From Paracoccaceae bacterium (lineage in GTDB: Bacteria; Pseudomonadota; Alphaproteobacteria; Rhodobacterales; Rhodobacteraceae), in the NCBI GenBank assembly GCA_020832705.1, contig JAFIEE010000012.1:1-36508 (forward strand): a DNA stretch of 36,508 nt. The letters are read 5' to 3'. Shown here in pieces: positions 30,616-36,508 of this stretch. Made by a program: the position numbers and the translations under genes. Below the pieces are notes generated by a model. The model was not told where the DNA came from. It saw only the letters and a program-made list of their open reading frames with translations, and did not search any database. Each line of letters starts with the position of its first letter. Positions within the stretch are counted from its first letter, which is position 1.

Positions 30616-32223
30616 TCAGAAAAGACTGCCCTGATCGGGGGCGGCGCCGGGTTTGCGAGGGCGCGGGCCGCTGCCGCCCCCGCCGAGTTTCAGCTTTCCG
30701 TCCCGGAACTCGATTTCCAGACCCGTCGCCGCCGCGGCTTCGGCGCGCGTGGGCAGCACCTGCCCGCCGCCGTCGCGCACCACCGCAAAGCCGCGCGCCA
30801 GGGTGGCGGTGTAGCCAAGCGTTTCATGCAGGCGCCGGGCCTCGGTCAGGCGTTGTTTCGTGCGTTCAAGGCGGGCGTCAGCGCTGCGTTCCAGCCGCTG
30901 CGCGACGCGGTCAAGCCGCGCGCGTGCGTCGCGTTCGGCCCGGTGCAGCAGCGCCGGGCGCAGATTGACGCGGGTCAACACGCGGGCACGTTCGGCGGCC
31001 ACCCGCGCCAGCGCGCGGGCCAGTCGGTCAGGCGCGGGCAGGCGGGCGCGAGAGCTTTCGGTCCGGCGGGCCATGGCGGCATTCATCGACGCCAGCACGC
31101 GGGCCAGCCGGTCGCGGTCGGTGCGGGTCTGGCGGGCCAGCACCGCCGGGCGCAGCGCGCCCGAGACCTCGGCCAGTCGCCGGCCCTTTGCCGCGACCAG
31201 CCCGCGCAGCGCGCCGGGCAGGCGCTCGGCCCAGCGGTCGAAGGCCTGCACGGCCCCCGCCAGCAGCGTTTCAGGGCGTGGCAGCGCGCGGGCCAGATCG
31301 CGCAATCGCTGGTCGCGGCGGGCGATGATCTGGCCGCCCGCGCGCAAGAGCCGTGCCTGTTGTCCGGCCAGATGCGCCAGCAGGTCGGCGCGCACCGGCA
31401 CCGCGATTTCGGCCGCCGCCGTGGGCGTGGGCGCGCGCCGGTCGGCGGCGTGGTCGATCAGCGTGGTGTCGGTTTCATGCCCCACGGCGGAAATCAGCGG
31501 GATATCCGAGGCCGCCGCCGCGCGGACCACCGCTTCCTCGTTGAACCCCCACAGATCCTCGATCGACCCGCCGCCGCGGGCGACGATCAGCAGGTCCGGG
31601 CGGGGAACCGGCCCGCCGGGGGGCAGCGCATTGAAGCCCTTGATGGCGCGCGCCACCTCGGGGGCGCAGCGCTCGCCCTGCACCGCCACCGGCCAGACGA
31701 TCACATGCACAGCAAAGCGGTCGCGCAGCCGGTGCAGGATATCGCGGATCACCGCGCCCGAAGGCGAGGTCACCACCCCGATCACGCGCGGCAGATACGG
31801 CAGGGCGCGCTTGCGCGCGGCATCGAAAAGCCCCTCGGCGGCCAGGGCCTTGCGCCGTTTCTCCAGCATCGCCATCAGCGCGCCCGCGCCGGCCGGTTCC
31901 ACGCTTTCCACCTGCAACTGATATTTCGACTGCGGGCCAAAGGTGGTCATCCGGCCCGTGGCGATCACCTCCATCCCTTCCTCGGGGCGCGTGCGCATGC
32001 GCGCGACCTGGCCCTTCCAGCTCACGCAGGCCAGCACGGCGCGGTCGTCCTTGAGGTCGAAATACATATGCCCGGTGCGCGCGACCACCACGCGCCCGAC
32101 CTCGCCGCGCACGCGCACGCGGCCGAATTCGCCCTCGATCACCCGTTTCACCGCGCCCGAGATTTCAGCCACGCTGAATTCCGGCGTGTTCGAGGTGGAC
32201 TGCGGGTCGTCGATCAGGTCCAT
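30616..32223 (-). CDS. xseA: Exodeoxyribonuclease VII large subunit XseA
   Basis: A 535-residue nuclease subunit that, with XseB, degrades single-stranded DNA in both directions. The N-terminal OB-fold covers about residues 14-110 (GEVGRVVVARTGHMYFDLKD, in part); the catalytic domain has RVIGVVTSPSGAVIRDI, VARGGGSIEDLWGFNEE and SAVGHETDTTLIDHAADRRA (in part). The C-terminal half is a long Arg/Ala-rich coiled coil. ATG 32223 begins MDLIDDPQ; the frame stays open far upstream across purD but that part is antisense. The ribosome binding site is weak. It is divergent from purD. Confidence 0.94.
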   Translation of the reverse strand: MDLIDDPQSTSNTPEFSVAEISGAVKRVIEGEFGRVRVRGEVGRVVVARTGHMYFDLKDDRAVLACVSWKGQVARMRTRPEEGMEVIATGRMTTFGPQSKYQLQVESVEPAGAGALMAMLEKRRKALAAEGLFDAARKRALPYLPRVIGVVTSPSGAVIRDILHRLRDRFAVHVIVWPVAVQGERCAPEVARAIKGFNALPPGGPVPRPDLLIVARGGGSIEDLWGFNEEAVVRAAAASDIPLISAVGHETDTTLIDHAADRRAPTPTAAAEIAVPVRADLLAHLAGQQARLLRAGGQIIARRDQRLRDLARALPRPETLLAGAVQAFDRWAERLPGALRGLVAAKGRRLAEVSGALRPAVLARQTRTDRDRLARVLASMNAAMARRTESSRARLPAPDRLARALARVAAERARVLTRVNLRPALLHRAERDARARLDRVAQRLERSADARLERTKQRLTEARRLHETLGYTATLARGFAVVRDGGGQVLPTRAEAAAATGLEIEFRDGKLKLGGGGSGPRPRKPGAAPDQGSLF

Positions 32224-32248
32224 GGGGGCATCGCCGGGGTGCTCGTTC

Positions 32249-32277
32249 TTGTCAGCGCGGTGCCCATACCCTAGACC
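32249..32277 (+). promoter_or_regulatory. Putative purD promoter
   Basis: TTGTCA (32249-32254) and TAGACC (32272-32277) are 17 bases apart in the 91-base gap between divergent xseA and purD; purD starts 38 bases later. The -10 is a poor match. Confidence 0.35.
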
Positions 32278-32314
32278 GCAGCGCAACGAAGGCCAAGGCA
32301 GGGGTGCGGGCGCG

Positions 32315-33583
32315 ATGAACATTCTGATACTCGGTGGCGGCGGGCGGGAACACGCCCTGGCCTGGGCGATCAAGCAGAACCCGAAATGCGACCGGCTGAT
32401 GGTGGCGCCGGGCAACGCGGGGATCGCGCAGATCGCCGAATGCGCGGATATCGACATCAATTCGCGCAGCGCGGTGGCCGAGTTCTGCGAGGGCAACGCG
32501 GTGGATTTCGTGGTCATCGGCCCCGAGGCGCCGCTGGCCGCAGGTGTGGCCGATGCGCTGCGGGGCGCGGGGATCCTGTGTTTTGGCCCCTCGGCGGCGG
32601 CGGCGCGGCTGGAGGCGTCCAAGGCCTTCACCAAGGAAGTCTGCGACGCCTGCGGTGCCCCCACCGCGGCCTGGGCGCGGTTCACGGATGCCGAGGCGGC
32701 GAAGGCGTATGTGACGGCGCAGGGCGCGCCCATTGTGGTCAAGGCCGACGGGCTGGCGGCCGGAAAGGGCGTGGTGGTGGCCGCGACCGTGGCCGAAGCC
32801 TGCGCGGCGGTGGACGAGATGTTCGCGGGCGCCTTTGGCGCGGCGGGCGCCGAGGTGGTGATCGAGGAATTCATGGCGGGCGCGGAGGCCAGCTTCTTCG
32901 TGCTGGTGGACGGGACCGAAGTGCTGCCCATCGGCACCGCGCAGGACCACAAGCGCGCGCGGGACGGTGATACCGGCCCCAACACCGGCGGCATGGGCGC
33001 CTATTCTCCCGCGCCGGTGCTGACCGCGGCACTGCAGGGCCAGGTGCTGGAACGGATCATCAAGCCGACCATGGCCGAGATGGCCCGGCGCGGCACGCCC
33101 TATCAAGGCGTGCTCTATGCCGGGCTGATGATCGACGGCGGGCAGGCGCGGCTGGTGGAATACAACGTGCGGTTCGGCGATCCTGAGTGTCAGGTGCTGA
33201 TGATGCGGCTGGGCGCGCAGGCGCTGGACCTGATGCTGGCCTGCGCCGAGGGGCGGCTGTCCGAGGCCGCCGTGAACTGGGCCGACGATCACGCGATGAC
33301 CGTGGTGATGGCGGCGCAGGGCTATCCGGGCGCCTATGCCAGAGGGTCCGCGATCCGGGGGTTGGATAACCTGCCCGCCGACAGTTGGCAGATGGTGTTC
33401 CACGCGGGCACGCGGGCGTCCGGCGCGGCAATGCTGGCCGATGGCGGGCGGGTGCTGAACGTGACGGCCCGCGGCGCTTCCCTGGCCGAGGCGCGGGACC
33501 GGGCTTATGCGATGGTCGACCGCATCGACTGGCCCGAGGGGTTCTGTCGCCGCGATATCGGCTGGCGGGCGCTGGGAAAGTGA
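32315..33583 (+). CDS. purD: Phosphoribosylamine-glycine ligase PurD
   Basis: A 422-residue ATP-grasp enzyme for the second step of purine synthesis: phosphoribosylamine plus glycine plus ATP gives glycinamide ribonucleotide. MNILILGGGGREHALAWAI (in part), IGPEAPLAAGVAD, VVKADGLAAGKGVVVA, GTAQDHKRARDGDTGPNTGG (in part) and EYNVRFGDPECQ are all family signatures. I chose ATG 32315; the frame runs further left across xseA but without similarity. It is followed by a palindromic repeat. Confidence 0.96.
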   Translation: MNILILGGGGREHALAWAIKQNPKCDRLMVAPGNAGIAQIAECADIDINSRSAVAEFCEGNAVDFVVIGPEAPLAAGVADALRGAGILCFGPSAAAARLEASKAFTKEVCDACGAPTAAWARFTDAEAAKAYVTAQGAPIVVKADGLAAGKGVVVAATVAEACAAVDEMFAGAFGAAGAEVVIEEFMAGAEASFFVLVDGTEVLPIGTAQDHKRARDGDTGPNTGGMGAYSPAPVLTAALQGQVLERIIKPTMAEMARRGTPYQGVLYAGLMIDGGQARLVEYNVRFGDPECQVLMMRLGAQALDLMLACAEGRLSEAAVNWADDHAMTVVMAAQGYPGAYARGSAIRGLDNLPADSWQMVFHAGTRASGAAMLADGGRVLNVTARGASLAEARDRAYAMVDRIDWPEGFCRRDIGWRALGK

Positions 33584-33615
33584 TGGTGTATCGGCCGGAT
33601 CGGCGCGGTGCGTCC

Positions 33616-33676
33616 ACAAGGCGCCCCCGGGCCGTGCCCCACCCACCCGCCCCGGCACGCCCCGAGGGCGCCTTGT
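33616..33676. repeat. Palindromic repeat, copy 2
   Basis: ACAAGGCGCCC (33616-33626) pairs perfectly with GGGCGCCTTGT (33666-33676); inside, CGGG/CCCG and CGTGCC/GGCACG extend the stem to about 21 pairs with two mismatches. The loop CCACCCACCCGCCCC contains the same CACCCACCCGCC core as copy 1, and both left arms read GCGCCCCCG. It lies in the convergent purD/amidase gap. Confidence 0.75.
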
Positions 33677-33764
33677 TCCCAGGCGCCGACGCGCAGGCGC
33701 GCGCCCGATGCGATCCGGCGAAAATGGCATGACGGCGCTTGAGCAGGGGCGCTGAGCGCCCGGA

Positions 33765-35081
33765 TCACCGACGCCGCAGCGGGGCCTCGGCGGCGTCCGC
33801 CTCGGCCCAGGCGCGCAGCCCTGCAACGATGGCGGCCTGCATGTCGCGGCGCCAAGCCGGATCCTGCAGCCGTTCCAGATCGCGCGGGTTCGACATGAAG
33901 CCCAGTTCGATCAGCAGGGACGGCACATCCGGCGCGCGCAGAACCGAAAACGCCCCCGACTGGTGCGGGCGGCGGTGCAGCCGCAGGCCCTGATCGCGGA
34001 TTGCCCCGATCAGGCTGTCGGCCAGGGCATCGGTGCGGGGGCGGTTCTCGCGCTGCGCCATGGACATGAGCACGTCGGCGATCGCGTCCTCGGCCCGGCT
34101 GAGGTCCACCCCCGCCAGCAGGTCGGTGCGGTCATGGCGTTCCGCAAGGATCGCGGCCGAGCGGTCCGAGGCGTCCTCGGACAGCGAATAGATCGTGGCC
34201 CCGGCCGCCAGCCCGTCAGGCAGCGCATCGGCGTGCAGCGACAGGAAGACATCGGCATTCGCCGCCCGCGCCGCGCGAATGCGCCCGTGCAGCGAGACGA
34301 AGACATCCGCATCGCGGGTCAGAACCACCTCGAACCCGCCCGCGCGCACCAGCGCGTCGCGCAACTCGCGGGCAAAGCCCAGCATCAGGTCGGATTCGCG
34401 CAGGCCCCCGGCCTCGGCGCCGGGGTCGGCACCGCCGTGGCCCGGGTCCAGCACGACCACCAGCGGGCGCCCGGCGGCGCGCGCGCCCGGCGGGGGGGGC
34501 GGGTAGGGGTGGCGCAGTGCAACGCCGTGGCGGGCGCCGAAGGCGGCGTCGTCCAGGGCGCTGGCGGCCAAGGCCGGCCCCGGCGCGCGCCGCCGGTCCA
34601 GCCGCAGCATGGCAGCGCCGGTTGCCTCCGCCCGTTCCAGCGTGGCCTGTTCCAGCCGGTAGGGTCCGGCAAGGTCGATCACCAGCCGCGCCCAGCCATC
34701 CGCGCCGCGGCCCAGCCGCAGATCGCGCACCGCCGGACCCCAGCCCGGGCGCAGTCCCTCTGGCGACAGGTCGCGCCAGTCCACGGTGTTCAGGTCCAGC
34801 ACCAGCCGTGGCGGGCTGCCCAGCACGCGGGCGCGCCACGGGACCGGCATCGACAGCGGCAGGCGCAACGCCAGCGCGCCGTGGTCCGAGCGCAGCACCA
34901 CCGCGCCGGGGTCCACCCGGGCGTGGGCTCCCAGCCCGCTTCCCAGCCCGTTTCCCGGTCCGGCGACCGTGCCGCCTTGTGCCGCCGCCTGCGCGGTCGC
35001 CGCCAGCAGCAGGCCGACGGCCAGCAGCAGGGCAATCGGCGCCATCGCCATCCTGCCGCGCTGTCCTGCCTGCCTGCGCAT
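33765..35081 (-). CDS. amiC: Periplasmic N-acetylmuramoyl-L-alanine amidase (AmiC type)
   Basis: A 438-residue cell-wall hydrolase that removes the peptide stem from N-acetylmuramic acid during daughter-cell separation. A signal peptide (basic start RRQAGQRGR, hydrophobic core to about 31) is followed by an AMIN-like beta domain (about 55-165, targeting to the septum or peptidoglycan) and the Amidase_3 domain from about 207. Zinc ligands H215 (DPGHGG), E229 (RESD) and H283 (SLHAD), plus catalytic E392 (LIELGFMSN), are present. ATG 35081 follows GAGGGCAGGA. AmiA/B/C naming is not decided by sequence alone. Confidence 0.88.
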   Translation of the reverse strand: MRRQAGQRGRMAMAPIALLLAVGLLLAATAQAAAQGGTVAGPGNGLGSGLGAHARVDPGAVVLRSDHGALALRLPLSMPVPWRARVLGSPPRLVLDLNTVDWRDLSPEGLRPGWGPAVRDLRLGRGADGWARLVIDLAGPYRLEQATLERAEATGAAMLRLDRRRAPGPALAASALDDAAFGARHGVALRHPYPPPPPGARAAGRPLVVVLDPGHGGADPGAEAGGLRESDLMLGFARELRDALVRAGGFEVVLTRDADVFVSLHGRIRAARAANADVFLSLHADALPDGLAAGATIYSLSEDASDRSAAILAERHDRTDLLAGVDLSRAEDAIADVLMSMAQRENRPRTDALADSLIGAIRDQGLRLHRRPHQSGAFSVLRAPDVPSLLIELGFMSNPRDLERLQDPAWRRDMQAAIVAGLRAWAEADAAEAPLRRR

Positions 35082-35144
35082 CGGTCCTGCCCTCGGGTTT
35101 TCGTGCGGTTCTGAGGCGGGTTTTCCGTCCGCCCCTTTGCCGTC

Positions 35145-35150
35145 AGTATA
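35145..35150 (-). promoter_or_regulatory. Possible -10 box of the amidase gene
   Basis: TATACT on the minus strand (35150-35145), 64 bases before the amidase ATG, in an otherwise GC-rich region. The sequence at the -35 position (CTGGCC) is poor. Confidence 0.3.
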
Positions 35151-35333
35151 TCGGAACCGCCGGGTGCGGCCAGCCGGGCACTGCCGGGGGCCGGCCGAAA
35201 ACCGCCTCTGCAGCAGTAAAATTGTCGCTGGCGGCAGGGAATGCCTTGATCGCCGGGGCAGGGGTTTCTACACACGGGGCCGGATGCAGCAGATGCCGGG
35301 TCAGCCGCCCGGAGACGTCTTCGGGAGAAACAA

Positions 35334-36206
35334 ATGACATTGCCCCTTACTGATTCCGGCCTGATCGGGACCGCGCTGGCGGCTTCGGCGCTTGGGATCA
35401 TCGTGCTGACAGCGCCCGCACGCGGCCCGCAGGAGGAACCGGTCACCGCCGCCGCGATCAGTGAGGCGCCCGAAACCGTGGCCGCGCCGGAAACCGTGGA
35501 TGTGACCGTCGCGGAGGCGGACGCGGAAGCGGACGGGGCCGAAGTCAGCTACACCCCCGAATTCGCCGCGCAGGTGCGCGCCTATCTGCTGGACAATCCC
35601 GCCGTGATCTTCGAGGCCGTGTCCGAATTCGAGCGTCAGACCGCCGCGACCGAGGCCGACATGGACCGCGACCTGATCGAGGTGAACAGCGAGGCGCTTT
35701 TCCACAGCCCGCATGACTGGGTCGGTGGCAACCCCGAAGGCGACATCACCCTGGTCGAATTCCTGGACTATCGCTGCGTCTATTGCCGCCGGGCGCACCC
35801 GGAACTCGAGGCGCTGCTGGCCGCCGATGACGACATCCGGTTCGTCATCAAGGAGTTTCCGATCCTCGGCCCCGATTCCGAAACCGCGTCGCGCTTTGCC
35901 ATCGCCGTGCTGCAACTGGAAGGGCCGGAGGCCTACAAGGCTGCCCATGACGCGCTGATCGAACTGGAGGGCGCGCCGGATGCCTTTGCACTGGAAGAGA
36001 TCGCCGAAAGCCTCGGGGCTGATTTCGACGCGATCGAAGCGCATATGAGCAGCGATGCGGTGAGCGAGGTGCTGACCGAAAACCGGCTGCTGGCGCAGCG
36101 GCTGCGGATTTCGGGCACGCCCACCTTCGTCATGGAGACCGAAATGGTGCGCGGCTTCGTGCCCGCCGACAGGCTGCTGGCGCTGGCCGAGGAACTGCGG
36201 CCCTGA
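35334..36206 (+). CDS. DsbA-family thiol:disulfide oxidoreductase
   Basis: A 290-residue exported thioredoxin-fold protein. A hydrophobic N-terminal segment (about 9-27) acts as signal or anchor; then comes an Ala/Glu/Asp-rich linker (about 33-72), then the thioredoxin domain with a helical insertion. The active site is C148-V-Y-C151 in LDYRCVYCRRAHPE, and the cis-proline is in SGTPTFV. It resembles the Com1/BdbD-type DsbA proteins of alphaproteobacteria, which oxidise or isomerise disulfides in the periplasm. ATG 35334 follows TCGGGAGAAA. Divergent from the amidase. Confidence 0.9.
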   Translation: MTLPLTDSGLIGTALAASALGIIVLTAPARGPQEEPVTAAAISEAPETVAAPETVDVTVAEADAEADGAEVSYTPEFAAQVRAYLLDNPAVIFEAVSEFERQTAATEADMDRDLIEVNSEALFHSPHDWVGGNPEGDITLVEFLDYRCVYCRRAHPELEALLAADDDIRFVIKEFPILGPDSETASRFAIAVLQLEGPEAYKAAHDALIELEGAPDAFALEEIAESLGADFDAIEAHMSSDAVSEVLTENRLLAQRLRISGTPTFVMETEMVRGFVPADRLLALAEELRP

Positions 36207-36233
36207 CGGGCGACTGATCACGATGGAACCCTG

Positions 36234-36265
36234 AAAAGCCCCGGTGCAGGCCGGGGCTTTTTTTT
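36234..36265 (+). terminator. Rho-independent terminator after the DsbA-family gene
   Basis: AAAAGCCCCGG (36234-36244) and CCGGGGCTTTT (36251-36261) form an 11-base stem with a six-base loop, running into eight T residues (36258-36265). Confidence 0.95.
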
Positions 36266-36409
36266 CGTGCACGCTGCAGGCTTCATACCCTTTCCCGCAG
36301 ATCGGTTCACGGCATCGCTGCCGCGCGCAAGCGCGGGCGGGGCAAGCCGTGTGGTCATGCGCGGCGGCCCGCCGCAGAGCGTATCAGGCGCGATGGCGGG
36401 GGCTCGAAC

Positions 36410-36443
36410 CGAAAACGGCGGCCCGCGCGGGCCGCCGTTTTCG
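36410..36443 (-). terminator. 34-base perfect palindrome, terminator of the tRNA-Gly gene
   Basis: The sequence is perfectly self-complementary about 36426/36427, with arms CGAAAACGGCGGCCCGC and GCGGGCCGCCGTTTTCG. In either direction it ends in TTTTCG, so it can terminate from both sides. It lies ten bases after the CCA end of the minus-strand tRNA. Confidence 0.8.
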
Positions 36444-36453
36444 ATTTCCGAAA

Positions 36454-36508
36454 TGGAGCGGGCGATGAGATTCGAACTCACGACCCTTACCTTGGCAAGG
36501 TAATGCTC
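36454..36508 (-). tRNA. tRNA-Gly (anticodon GCC), 3' part, cut by the window edge
   Basis: On the minus strand the sequence shows the anticodon arm with loop TTGCCAA (anticodon GCC at 36496-36494), stem ATTACC/GGTAAG, T-arm GTGAGTTCGAATCTCAT and acceptor strand CGCCCGC followed by T and an encoded CCA (36456-36454). The 5' acceptor strand and D-arm lie to the right of the window. The TTCGAAT T-loop is intact. Confidence 0.93.

Noticed and set aside
32224-32994. Upstream extension of the xseA frame across purD
   Set aside because: Antisense to purD and without XseA similarity; XseA proteins begin at the OB-fold close to ATG 32223.
36399-36411. T-arm-like GGTTCGAGCCCC on the minus strand, suggesting a second tRNA
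   Set aside because: The five bases before it do not pair as a T-stem, and no acceptor or anticodon arm is found around it.

Overview
The window is GC-rich bacterial DNA, almost certainly from an alphaproteobacterium of the Rhodobacterales (Paracoccaceae/Roseobacter type). This rests on gene content and order: the nrnC-lptC-lptA-lptB-rpoN-hpf-ptsN block, a HemP-Bfd-Bfr iron cluster, an Mrp antiporter with fused A/B subunits, and a complete bhcR/bhcABCD locus. A glucosylglycerol synthesis gene pair beside the Mrp antiporter suggests a salt-adapted (marine or saline) organism. No species can be named from the sequence alone.

Layout. Positions 1-55 carry two tandem repeats like the end of an IS21-family element, abutting the 3' half of a threonine aldolase gene (56-559), which therefore looks disrupted. 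Positions 999-6891 hold a LuxR-type regulator and a six-gene, same-strand cluster: a polar-amino-acid-type ABC importer (binding protein, two permeases, ATPase) followed by two different inositol-monophosphatase-superfamily phosphatases. By eye, 1-7324 is less GC-rich than the rest and has three gene-free gaps of about 430 bases, so it may be an accessory island.

7325-12333 is a housekeeping run: nano-RNase NrnC, LptC, LptA and LptB (LPS transport), sigma-54, the long ribosome hibernation factor and PtsN. On the minus strand follow a P1-family N-terminal-nucleophile peptidase with a small unknown protein (12388-13762), the Mrp Na+/H+ antiporter operon (13884-19806), a glucosylglycerol-phosphate phosphatase/synthase pair (20015-22317), a cold-shock protein (22503-22709) and a glyceraldehyde-3-phosphate dehydrogenase (22875-23855).

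The central find is 23928-29421: bhcA, bhcB, bhcC and bhcD (minus strand) and the divergent IclR-type regulator bhcR. Together they encode the beta-hydroxyaspartate cycle, which turns two glyoxylate molecules into one oxaloacetate without loss of CO2 and lets the cell assimilate glycolate/glyoxylate. The bhcA-bhcR intergenic region carries a perfect inverted repeat that is the best candidate BhcR operator. The neighbouring gap gene could direct the resulting C4/C3 carbon into gluconeogenesis, but that link is only inferred.

The right end holds hemP-bfd-bfr (iron storage), xseA, purD, an AmiC-type cell-wall amidase, a DsbA-family thiol oxidoreductase and the 3' part of a tRNA-Gly(GCC). Two related palindromic repeats with a shared C-rich loop lie in the bfr/xseA and purD/amidase gaps. 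No CRISPR array, phage or plasmid origin was seen.
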